A program made the position numbers and the translations under genes. 64,000 nucleotides of DNA from Bacillota bacterium (GTDB lineage Bacteria > Bacillota > Clostridia > Acetivibrionales > DSM-1351): assembly GCA_023409265.1 (NCBI GenBank), contig JAEYHZ010000024.1, forward strand, positions 62,001 through 126,000. Reading direction: 5' to 3'. Below the pieces are notes generated by a model. The model was not told the DNA's origin, ran no database searches, and worked only from the letters and a program-made list of their open reading frames with translations. Below, one piece after another: positions 45,127 through 53,978 of this stretch; position 1 is the first letter of the stretch; each line of letters starts with the position of its first letter.

Positions 45127-47013
45127 ATGAAACTCAAATTTACCGGATGTACAGAAATTAATAGCAAAGGTATTGAGATATTTGGCAGGATGCTGAATTT
45201 TGAAATAGCCTCAGATGGGATTACCGTTGTATTGGACCAAAGGCCCGGAACTCTTGAAGTGGGCTTTTCAGCCAACAGCGGATTTATCAGATTTGATAAA
45301 AAAATACACTTTTACAGAGGTCTGGGACTTTTTATTGAAAATTTGAGAAAGTGTGACAGCTTTCATATTATTGAGCACCCTCAATTTGATATGGACGGCG
45401 TTATGGCAGATGTTTCAAGAAATGCCGTTTTAAAAGTGCAAAGTATTAAACTGCTTCTTGAAAAAATGGCTGTAATGGGTCTTGATACATTGATGCTCTA
45501 TACTGAAGATACCTATAAGGTTGAAGGTCTTCCTTATTTCGGGTATATGCGCGGCAGCTACTCATATCAGGAATTGAAGGAATGCGATGATTATGCTGAC
45601 ATATTTGGCATTGAAATCATTCCGTGCATCCAGACTCTGGCCCACATAGACCAGGCACTCAAATGGAATTTTGCACAAGATATAAAAGATACAGAGGATA
45701 TTCTACTTGTAGGCAGCCAAAAGACTTATGAATTTCTTGAAAAGCTTATTAAAGCAATAACAGCTCCATTCAGGAGTAAAAAAATACACCTGGGTATGGA
45801 TGAAGCGCACTTCCTCGGGTTAGGCAAATATCTTGACAAACATGGTTACAGAAGAAGGTTTGACATCATGTCGGAACATCTCCGGCTGGTTACCGGAATT
45901 ACAGATAAATACGGCCTGGAACCCATGATCTGGAGTGATATGTATTTCCGGTTGGGCTCTAAAACCGGCGATTATTACGATATGAATGCGGTTATTCCTG
46001 AGGATGTCCCGGGTAAAATCCCTGAAAACCTGCAATTGGTCTATTGGGATTACTACCACAATGATGAAGACTCCTACCTGCGTCTTATTAAAAGCAATAA
46101 GCAGTTAAAGCAGGATATTATTTTTGCAGGCGGAATATGGACCTGGAACGGAATATGTGTCAACTACGGCAAGACCTTTGTAACAACCAATGCTGCCATG
46201 AAGGCCTGCAAAAAAGAAGGTGTTAAAAAAGTCATAGCTACCATGTGGGGTGACAATGGTGCAGAGACCAACATTTTTTCTGCTCTGCTTGGCCTGCAGC
46301 TTTTTGCCGAACATGGCTACAGCCCCGATATAGATATGGATAAACTAAATGAAAGATTTGAATTCTGTACCGGCGGAAGTGCGCAGGCATTTCTGGATAT
46401 TTCCTCCATAAATCAGGCACCCGGGGCAGCAGGGATATTCCATGATGTTGCAAATCCTCCAAAGTATATTTTATGGCAGGATATTCTGACAGGCTTGTTT
46501 GACAAACATCTGGAAGGACTGGATTTGAATGCATACTATTCAGTTCTGGAGACAAAATTTAAAACCTATGCAGTAGCCGGTGGCCAATGGAGTTTTATTT
46601 TCAAAATGCTTCACAAGCTTTGCAGTGTATTAAGTCTTAAAAGTGGTATCGGAATTGAACTGAAAGCTGCTTATGAAAGTAGGGATAAAAACCTTCTTGG
46701 AAAAATTGCAGCAGATAATCTACCGAAGCTTTATAATCTAATAGAGGAATTAAGAGCAGCCCACAGAGAGCAGTGGTTTAACACGTATAAGCCATTTGGC
46801 TGGGAAATACTTGATATCCGATACGGCGGACTAATGGCCCGGATAAGTACTGCGCAATTCAGAATTAATGAATTTGTAACAGGTAATGTGGACTTCATTG
46901 AGGAGTTGGAGGAGGACAGGCTTTGGTTTGACAATTCCGAAATGCCTGAAGGCAAAGGCCTTGGGCATTGCAATCTTTATCACAGGATAATTTCTGCCAG
47001 TCCTATTGGTTAG
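45127..47013 (+). CDS. GH20-family beta-N-acetylhexosaminidase-like protein
   Basis: The product has 628 residues and no signal peptide. The N-terminal non-catalytic domain is followed by the barrel with FDMDGVMADVSRNAV, LYTEDTYKVEG, IIPCIQTLAHIDQ, and the catalytic acid pair D225-E226 in HLGMDEAHFLG. Later segments include WSDMYFRLG and VYWDYYH. It should release GlcNAc or GalNAc from imported oligosaccharides by substrate-assisted catalysis. GAGGTATAATA precedes the ATG, which lies two bases after the previous stop codon. Confidence 0.85.
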   Translation: MKLKFTGCTEINSKGIEIFGRMLNFEIASDGITVVLDQRPGTLEVGFSANSGFIRFDKKIHFYRGLGLFIENLRKCDSFHIIEHPQFDMDGVMADVSRNAVLKVQSIKLLLEKMAVMGLDTLMLYTEDTYKVEGLPYFGYMRGSYSYQELKECDDYADIFGIEIIPCIQTLAHIDQALKWNFAQDIKDTEDILLVGSQKTYEFLEKLIKAITAPFRSKKIHLGMDEAHFLGLGKYLDKHGYRRRFDIMSEHLRLVTGITDKYGLEPMIWSDMYFRLGSKTGDYYDMNAVIPEDVPGKIPENLQLVYWDYYHNDEDSYLRLIKSNKQLKQDIIFAGGIWTWNGICVNYGKTFVTTNAAMKACKKEGVKKVIATMWGDNGAETNIFSALLGLQLFAEHGYSPDIDMDKLNERFEFCTGGSAQAFLDISSINQAPGAAGIFHDVANPPKYILWQDILTGLFDKHLEGLDLNAYYSVLETKFKTYAVAGGQWSFIFKMLHKLCSVLSLKSGIGIELKAAYESRDKNLLGKIAADNLPKLYNLIEELRAAHREQWFNTYKPFGWEILDIRYGGLMARISTAQFRINEFVTGNVDFIEELEEDRLWFDNSEMPEGKGLGHCNLYHRIISASPIG

Positions 47014-47078
47014 AAAATTCGCTCGCCTCAGTTTTTGTAGGTGCTCATTTCTATAAAGTGAGCAAATTTTCTTTTTCG
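47012..47078 (+). terminator. Terminator after the GH20 gene
   Basis: AGAAAATT and GCTC (47012-47024) pair with GAGC and AATTTTCT (47060-47072) around a large loop that contains a smaller hairpin. The stem is followed by TTTTTC. It begins at the stop codon of the GH20 gene. Confidence 0.55.
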
Positions 47079-47080
47079 CC

Positions 47081-47153
47081 AGGGGGGACTCCTCCCCCCT
47101 TCGACGAAATGCTCCCCCCCTCAACGAAATCCCCCGTATTTCTGAGCACCCCG
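47081..47153 (-). other. G-tract cluster downstream of a chemotaxis receptor
   Basis: On the minus strand four G runs (4, 5, 7 and 6 bases) occur within 70 bases, two of them separated by nearly identical segments (ATTTCGTTGA and ATTTCGTCGAA). The last G run can also pair with CCCCCC at 47082-47087 on the other arm. This base composition is unlike the surroundings. It could form a G-quadruplex or a very strong hairpin that acts as terminator. Confidence 0.4.
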
Positions 47154-47191
47154 TACAAGCCGGGAAGAGAGCTCCCCTTTATGGAAAATCC

Positions 47192-48940
47192 TTACACTTT
47201 AAATCTCCTGACTAATTCCAGAAGTCTTTCAGCACTCTGTTTTGAATTTGCAGACTTATCTACCACTACAGCTGAAAAATCAGCCATTTCGGAGGTCCGG
47301 GAAGCAATGTTGGTTATTCCCTTTGCATTTTCATTGGTAGCCACTGTCATCTCATCTATTGACTTAAGGATAGTATGGATTGATGCCAGCAATTGCTCTG
47401 AGGTTGCACTGAATTCAGTAACCATGGAATCAACATTCTCTGCGTCGTTGCTGTATTGCTCACCGGTTTTGACAAGCATGTCATAATCGTTGATAACCTG
47501 CTTGTCTATGAATTCAAGAACATTTTCTGAATTCTGTGCCAGGTTGTTCACCGAATCAAATACAATTTTTGTAACGTTCTGAATTTCGGTGGCTGTTTTC
47601 TTGGATTGATCAGCAAGCTTTCTGATTTCATCGGCTACAACCGCAAATCCCTTTCCCGCTTCTCCTGCTCTGGCAGCCTCTATGGCAGCATTCAATGCCA
47701 ACAGATTTGTTTGCTCAGTAATAGCCATAATGGCACTTGACAGGGTATTGATTTCTTCAACCGACTTTGATTGCTCAATTGCCTTTTTCATCTCCACCTG
47801 GGTTTCCCTGTAAATCTTGTCGGCATCCTGCTGAGACTGCATTGCAGAATGTTTCAGCTTTTTGGCCCTCTGCATTATCTCGCCGGCAGCAATTGCTCCC
47901 TCCTGAGCCTTGGTGGCTATTGATTCAACGGCGGCCTCAATTTCATTGGAAGTAGTGCCCATCTGATCCATGGAGGCTGCCGTTTCTTCCACTCCTGCAG
48001 ACATTTCCTCAGAGGTTGATGAGATGTCAAACATCTCACTGTTAAGATTCTGCATAGTGCTGTCCACTTCTGTTACATTATTTTTTATATCATTGGAACT
48101 TCCGATGATTTCACTTATAATCTTTCTAAGGTCAACCCTTAATCCAGCAACTGCAGTTATAATAACTCCAAACTCATCCTTCTGATTCAAAAATCCTTCA
48201 TATGTCTTATCATACTGCAAGTCCATCTGCTGAGTTTTATTAATAAAGTCGACCGCTCTTTTAGATCTCTTTCCAATATTAAAAATAATAATGGAACCCA
48301 AAACATAGGAAATGAAAACAGCGATAACAGCTGATATGATCATTATCCGGCTGCCATTGCTTACATCCTTTTTGCTGTCAGCCAGAGTTTGTTCACCATA
48401 TATTTCAAGAATTTCAGTAATCTCATTGATCTTCCCTCTTGCTGATTCGTAGGTCTCCTTGTATTTTCCCTCATCCACCAGGAGGGTATTGTTCTTGACA
48501 TCGTACATATCTTTCCAGTTCTTGAATTCGGCTGAGAATTCCTCAAATAACTGAGAACTGGTTTTGCCTGATTTTTGGTGTTTCATTTCCTCATACAAAG
48601 CTGTGTTTTTTGAGATTATTTCCTTTGACTTTTCCACTCTTTTAATGGCCTGCTCAAGGTTATCATTATAATCCCCCTTAAGTTTATTAACCAGTTCGGA
48701 GTCCCGATAGTGCATAGTCATCTGCAGCTGCGCTTCCAGTGCCTGATAAAGATCCCTGTCAGCATTGACGATTTCATATGTACTGATGTGGGCTTCATCA
48801 TAAAGATTATTTACAAGCTCACCTGAAATACTTCTCATGTATACGACAGAGATTACTGTCGTAAGAATAATAGCAATTACAGGGATTAAAAGTACTGCAA
48901 GTATTTTGATGCCTAGTTTGATGTTATTTAGTCTTAACAT
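47192..48940 (-). CDS. Methyl-accepting chemotaxis protein
   Basis: The product has 582 residues. Membrane helices at about 10-32 and 190-215 flank a four-helix-bundle sensor. The signalling hairpin tip is canonical (EQTNLLALNAAIEAARAGEA). GAAAGGATT precedes the ATG. The gene starts 27 bases after the GGDEF/HD-GYP gene, so the two are probably cotranscribed. Confidence 0.94.
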   Translation of the reverse strand: MLRLNNIKLGIKILAVLLIPVIAIILTTVISVVYMRSISGELVNNLYDEAHISTYEIVNADRDLYQALEAQLQMTMHYRDSELVNKLKGDYNDNLEQAIKRVEKSKEIISKNTALYEEMKHQKSGKTSSQLFEEFSAEFKNWKDMYDVKNNTLLVDEGKYKETYESARGKINEITEILEIYGEQTLADSKKDVSNGSRIMIISAVIAVFISYVLGSIIIFNIGKRSKRAVDFINKTQQMDLQYDKTYEGFLNQKDEFGVIITAVAGLRVDLRKIISEIIGSSNDIKNNVTEVDSTMQNLNSEMFDISSTSEEMSAGVEETAASMDQMGTTSNEIEAAVESIATKAQEGAIAAGEIMQRAKKLKHSAMQSQQDADKIYRETQVEMKKAIEQSKSVEEINTLSSAIMAITEQTNLLALNAAIEAARAGEAGKGFAVVADEIRKLADQSKKTATEIQNVTKIVFDSVNNLAQNSENVLEFIDKQVINDYDMLVKTGEQYSNDAENVDSMVTEFSATSEQLLASIHTILKSIDEMTVATNENAKGITNIASRTSEMADFSAVVVDKSANSKQSAERLLELVRRFKV

Positions 48941-48967
48941 AGATTCAATCCTTTCTGTTCTGTAATT

Positions 48968-51415
48968 TTAATTGATTATTTTCAGAGAGCTGATAAATAG
49001 CTCAACAATCTCAGGGTCAAACTGTTTTCCTGAACAGTTCCTCAGTTCAATTACAGCCTCCTCCACCCCCATGGTACTTTTGTATAATCTTTCATGCGTC
49101 ATTACATCAAAAGAATCTACGATGGATATTATCCTTGCCAGTTTAGGTATGTTTTTGCCTGACAGTCCATGAGGATAGCCCATACCGTCAAACCTTTCGT
49201 GATGGTAAAGTATATCGTCGGCAATATGTGCCAGTTCAGGTGTAGCGGTTGCTATCCGGTAACCGATTTCAGTATGTTTTTTCATTGTTACCCATTCTTC
49301 ATCGGTAAGTTTTCCGGGTTTCATTAGAATAGATTCAGGTATACCTATTTTGCCTATATCATGTAAAGCACCCAGCAGAACAAGTTCATCCATTTCCTCA
49401 TGAGTAAGACCCATTCTGTTTCCAACCCTGACACACATTTTTCTTATCCTTTTAGTATGTTCAAGTGTTTCTATATGCTTTTCATTAAGAGTCTGCTCCA
49501 GAGAAGCAATTATACTGCTTCTTGTGCTCCGGCTTTCCAGCAGCTTATGCCGGTACATCCTTTCCTCTGCCATTTTCAAGACGGTGTTTAGTGATAGAAG
49601 GTCTTTGCCTCTATTGGCATAACCCAATGTAATGCTGACTTTGATAGGAAAATTTTTAACTCTTTCGCAGGCTTTTTTTATGGATCTCATAAGATTCTCC
49701 ACATATTCCTCACTCTTATCTCTGATATAAACAACGAATTCGTCACCACCCCATCTGGCCGGGATATCATCTTTTGAACAGCATTCCTTGAGAATAGTTC
49801 CTATAGTTTTAAGAAGCCTGTCCCCTTCCTGGTGTCCAAAGCTGTCGTTTATAAGCTTCAAACCGTTAACATCCCCCATAATGATCCAGGTATTTTCTGC
49901 TGAGTACCTTTCAGACCGGGTCATTGTATCTTCGAGATACGCTCTGTTTTTCAAGCCTGTAACTATATCGGTCTGGCTAAGGAAAATGGATTCCTCCTTT
50001 AGTTTTTTACGTTCTGTTATATCTGAAATAGTACAAATAAAACGTATTGGAGCTCCTTCCTCGTCATACTGTACTACTTTACCCCTGACAACAATCCATA
50101 AAACCTCTTTGGATTTGTTAGCCACCCTGAATTCCACCCTTAAAAAGTCATTCTCTTTATTTATACATTGGCTAAAGGTATTCATGAACAGTTCTCTATC
50201 TTCCTCGTACAATATGCTTTGAAGACATCTGTCAAAATCTACGGTTCCTTTTATTTCATCATAACCCAGGTAATTAAGCCAGGTTGAGCTGATGTATACT
50301 TCATTGGCAACAAGATTTGCATCAATATAACCGTCGTTTGTAGCTTCAAGGGTTAATTTGAACCTTTCCTTCAAAAGCTTCATTTCTTCATAGGATTCAT
50401 CAAGCTTCTGAAGCATATTATTGGTAAGGAGGCCAAGTTCGGCAATTTCATCAGTACCCGGTATATTTATTCTGGCAGAGGTATCCCTTGTTTTTCCTAC
50501 ATTCCACATAAAATCATGAAATCTTCTTAACCGGTTTGTAACCAGCTTATCGATCATTACTATACTTATAAAAGTTATTAGGAGCAATGCCAGAAAGAAA
50601 AAACTGCCGAAGTAAGTAACAGCTGTCATCCCATCATGATGGATATCTCTTCTCATAATCTGTACAAGCAGCAGTGATTCGCCTCCAAATATGTCTTTGA
50701 GCCGGGTATAGCTTATTATATTCTCATTGTTTTCCTGAACCTGGAAACTTATATTATCGTATGTTAATTGCAAATACCCGGAATTTTTTACTTTTTCAAG
50801 ATTTTTTGAGGAAACGATCTGTAAATTTACTTGAAGCACCTCCTCCATATAACTTATGAAGGTCGGGTCCAAATATCTTCCCAACACAAGGTAACCGTCA
50901 GCAGGTCCAGTGCCATCGGAGGTGGTAATAGGAGATACCGCTACAATCACATTTTTATTGCCGACTCTATATAAGCCTGAAAGGGGACCTTTTTTCCATA
51001 CTGAAGGTGCCTTGATATTATCAAGCTTGAGAACGGAATAAAGATCGGAGCCTGACTCCGGTGTGTTCACCAAATCATATACAAGTCTAAAATCTTTGTC
51101 ATAGTATAGTATAAAATTCAGATCCATGGAATTAAGGATGTTTTGAGGCAGATTAACCTCAATATACCTGCTGTTTCTGTTCTGTATAAACTCATATGTA
51201 TCGTCCCACTGGGACCAGTCAAGTGCTATATTCCTTAAAGCATCTTCATCCCTTTGCAAAACTGCCAAAGCCCTGTCATAGTTGTGTTTAGTTATTTCAA
51301 ATTCCTGTTTCTCAATATAATTGATGATCAGAAACTTAAGTATAAACAGAGTAAGTAAAACTATTACCGCTGAACTCAGCCCAATAACAGAGAAAGCCTT
51401 CAATCTAATCTTCAT
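48968..51415 (-). CDS. GGDEF + HD-GYP cyclic-di-GMP protein with CHASE4-like sensor and PAS domain
   Basis: The product has 815 residues from the ATG at 51415, seven bases after GGAGGGG. Order: membrane helix (about 7-27), CHASE4-like extracellular sensor, second helix near 270-290, HAMP, PAS (about 350-470), GGDEF domain with the intact motif ARWGGDEFVVY, and an HD-GYP domain with LLGALHDIGKIG and HHERFDGMGYPHG. Both a diguanylate cyclase and a c-di-GMP phosphodiesterase are therefore possible; the net direction cannot be read from sequence. Confidence 0.93.
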   Translation of the reverse strand: MKIRLKAFSVIGLSSAVIVLLTLFILKFLIINYIEKQEFEITKHNYDRALAVLQRDEDALRNIALDWSQWDDTYEFIQNRNSRYIEVNLPQNILNSMDLNFILYYDKDFRLVYDLVNTPESGSDLYSVLKLDNIKAPSVWKKGPLSGLYRVGNKNVIVAVSPITTSDGTGPADGYLVLGRYLDPTFISYMEEVLQVNLQIVSSKNLEKVKNSGYLQLTYDNISFQVQENNENIISYTRLKDIFGGESLLLVQIMRRDIHHDGMTAVTYFGSFFFLALLLITFISIVMIDKLVTNRLRRFHDFMWNVGKTRDTSARINIPGTDEIAELGLLTNNMLQKLDESYEEMKLLKERFKLTLEATNDGYIDANLVANEVYISSTWLNYLGYDEIKGTVDFDRCLQSILYEEDRELFMNTFSQCINKENDFLRVEFRVANKSKEVLWIVVRGKVVQYDEEGAPIRFICTISDITERKKLKEESIFLSQTDIVTGLKNRAYLEDTMTRSERYSAENTWIIMGDVNGLKLINDSFGHQEGDRLLKTIGTILKECCSKDDIPARWGGDEFVVYIRDKSEEYVENLMRSIKKACERVKNFPIKVSITLGYANRGKDLLSLNTVLKMAEERMYRHKLLESRSTRSSIIASLEQTLNEKHIETLEHTKRIRKMCVRVGNRMGLTHEEMDELVLLGALHDIGKIGIPESILMKPGKLTDEEWVTMKKHTEIGYRIATATPELAHIADDILYHHERFDGMGYPHGLSGKNIPKLARIISIVDSFDVMTHERLYKSTMGVEEAVIELRNCSGKQFDPEIVELFISSLKIIN

Positions 51416-51685
51416 AGGCAAGCCCCTCCGCAAATTTTATTATATATTCAACAGCGTATGGCAGGGAATAAATAGTTAATACCATAATTCTACCTTTTTC
51501 AACAAATTTTTTTACATGAAATAAGTATCATTTGCCTTTAAAAAACACTCCTTACTCCGCACCAAAAATTAAATTGAATTTTTTACTGGTAATTGTAAGA
51601 CCATAAAAGTTATCCAGCCTTTTAAATGTTACATTTTTGAAGTATTATATTATATATGATTTCTGAAACCTGTTGGGGGATGCAA

Positions 51686-52768
51686 ATGTTCAATGCACTA
51701 ATTGTCGACGATGACAGAGCAATCAGATATGAACTAAAAAAGTCACCTGCTTTTAAAAAAAATGATTTTCTGATAAAAGGTGAAGCAGGCGATGGTAAAG
51801 AAGCTCTGGAAAAAGTACTTTTGTCTGATTTTGATATAGCTCTTGTTGATGTCAGAATGCCAAGAGCCAGTGGCATTCAATTTATCCAGGAACTGCGGAA
51901 CAACGGTAATGATTTATGTGTTGTTATTATCAGCGGCTCCGGTGACTATTCCTTTACAAGACAGGCTATCAAACTTGGAGCCTTTGATTACCTTCTTAAA
52001 CCCATTAATGAAAAAGAACTTGATGAATTATTATATAATGCCAGGCTTTTCCTGGAGCAAAAAGGACAAAGCCGCCTATTGGTTGAGCATACCAATCGTC
52101 AACTGGTGGAAAGCCTGAAACTGCCCTACTCTGTACAGGACGAGCAGGAGCTTTTCAGGCTTTTAAAATGTAATTCAACCTCTGCAGTGACTTTTGCTGA
52201 AAATCTTGCACTCAGATTAAGTGAATTTTATGAGGAAGATGCTTTTAAAATATCAATTATTCTTGAAAATAGTTTGGAAAACCTCTGCCGGATGCTTCTA
52301 TCTGAAATGCCCTGGCTGAAAAACCTGCAGTTTGGCTGCAGCAAGCTCTCACTCAAGCAGTCGGAAAATATCCAAATGATTATTGAAAGCTTTTTAAACA
52401 ATGTAAAGGATTTGTCGGATTTTTTAAAAAAATTGCATATTAACCCCACAAACCCAGTAGTGAAGCTATTATGTGAATATTTTATCACTAACGTGGAAGG
52501 AAAAACAACTCTTGAAGAAGCAGCCAGGTCTTTAAATTACAGCAGCAAGTATCTGGGAAAGGTTTTTAAGGAGATTACAGGAGAAAGCATTGTTGACTAC
52601 ATTACAAAGGTCAAAATGGAAAGGGCCAAAACCCTTGTTTTATCCGGTAAATATAAAACTTACGAAATAAGTGATATTATTGGATATAAGAATACAGATT
52701 ACTTTACTAGGTTATTTAAGGAGTACCATGGTTTGACCCCTTTGGAGTTCAAAAGATTATCCAGATAA
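51686..52768 (+). CDS. Response regulator, REC + AraC type
   Basis: The product has 360 residues from the ATG at 51686, six bases after GGGGG; the upstream frame has no ribosome site. The receiver has DDD at 8-10, phospho-acceptor D55 in IALVDVRMPRASG and K in LLKPINEKEL. The C-terminal AraC pair is RSLNYSSKYLGKVFKEITGE and DIIGYKNTDYFTRLFKEYHG. Its 3' end overlaps that of the opposite-strand kinase gene by 12 bases, and no YesM-type partner is adjacent. Confidence 0.92.
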   Translation: MFNALIVDDDRAIRYELKKSPAFKKNDFLIKGEAGDGKEALEKVLLSDFDIALVDVRMPRASGIQFIQELRNNGNDLCVVIISGSGDYSFTRQAIKLGAFDYLLKPINEKELDELLYNARLFLEQKGQSRLLVEHTNRQLVESLKLPYSVQDEQELFRLLKCNSTSAVTFAENLALRLSEFYEEDAFKISIILENSLENLCRMLLSEMPWLKNLQFGCSKLSLKQSENIQMIIESFLNNVKDLSDFLKKLHINPTNPVVKLLCEYFITNVEGKTTLEEAARSLNYSSKYLGKVFKEITGESIVDYITKVKMERAKTLVLSGKYKTYEISDIIGYKNTDYFTRLFKEYHGLTPLEFKRLSR

Positions 52769-53863
52769 ATTTCCTACTTCTATTTCTACCGGCAGGGTAA
52801 AATAAACGGTTGCTCCCTTATCCACTTCGGCGGTAATCCATACTTTTCCACCATGCCGGTTTATGACCTTTTTGACAATTGAAAGACCTATTCCGGTACC
52901 TTCAAACTCTGTTTTGGAATGCAGCCTTACAAAAGAATTGAAGATATTTTCTGCATAATTCATGTCAAAGCCGACTCCATTGTCTTGTACCCAAAATAAG
53001 TATTCATCCGCATTCTTTTTGCATTCCAAATTAATAATGGATACTTTTCTGCCTTGTGAATACTTAACCGAGTTAGAGAATATATTGATCAATACTTGTT
53101 CCAGCAGCAGTTTATCTCCATGCACAACAGGCAGTTCGGATTTATGAAATACTATTTCCTGTTGAGGATAAGCCTTTTTTATTTTCTCGATTGCTTCCCT
53201 GGCAAGACTATCCATGCTTACCTGGGAAGTGTCTACAGGGGAACCCGTCAATTTTGCAAGCTCTGCATATTTTTCTATAAGCTTTACTGTTTCACCTGTT
53301 TTTTCTGAAATTATATCCAGCAGTTCATTAATCTCTTCCTGATTGCCTGTGCCTACAGCTTCTCTTAAAAATCCTGTGAGCTTGCTTATGGACCATATAG
53401 GAGCTTTCAAGTCATGGGATATCATATGATTGAAGCTCTCGATATCATTATAGGCTTCAATGAGCTTGTCGGTCCGCTTTTTGAGCTTAAGGTGAGTATC
53501 TATTCTTGCCATCAATTCTCTGCAATTCACCGGCTTCGATACGTAGTCCTGAGCACCGGCTTCAAAGCCCCTAACTATATTTTCACAATCATTTACAGCT
53601 GTCAAAAATATTATGGGAATTGCTTGGTACAGAGGATCATTTTTTAGCTTTGAGCACAGTTCAAAACCACCTATTTCAGGCATTACCACATCCAGCAGAA
53701 TAAGATCAGGAATTCCCATTTTTAACGCTTCGAAGGTTAACTTTGATTTTGTGACAGCCCTGACTCCATAATTCCTCTTTTTAATTATTGCTGCAACCAA
53801 ATGGATATGTTCAGGACTATCGTCAATAATTAATATTTCAGGATTTTTATTTATATATTTCAA
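52757..53863 (-). CDS. Receiver-histidine kinase (REC + HisKA + HATPase)
   Basis: The product has 368 residues and no membrane helix. The receiver (about 8-125) has phospho-acceptor D58 in LILLDVVMPEIGG. The HisKA domain has H150 in MISHDLKAPIWSISKL, and the ATPase has NIFSNSVKYS, DNGVGFD and GTGIGLSIVKKVI boxes. The order receiver-then-kinase suggests it is switched on by another kinase, such as the divergent hybrid kinase. Cytoplasmic. Confidence 0.93.
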   Translation of the reverse strand: MKYINKNPEILIIDDSPEHIHLVAAIIKKRNYGVRAVTKSKLTFEALKMGIPDLILLDVVMPEIGGFELCSKLKNDPLYQAIPIIFLTAVNDCENIVRGFEAGAQDYVSKPVNCRELMARIDTHLKLKKRTDKLIEAYNDIESFNHMISHDLKAPIWSISKLTGFLREAVGTGNQEEINELLDIISEKTGETVKLIEKYAELAKLTGSPVDTSQVSMDSLAREAIEKIKKAYPQQEIVFHKSELPVVHGDKLLLEQVLINIFSNSVKYSQGRKVSIINLECKKNADEYLFWVQDNGVGFDMNYAENIFNSFVRLHSKTEFEGTGIGLSIVKKVINRHGGKVWITAEVDKGATVYFTLPVEIEVGNLSG

Positions 53864-53978
53864 GAGAGCTTTAACCCCCTAAGACTTTTTAATATAATAG
53901 TATTATACCTAATAAACAAAAATAGTACCATTACGTAAACTTTCCAGCTTTTTATACTGCAATGATCGGAGAACACAT

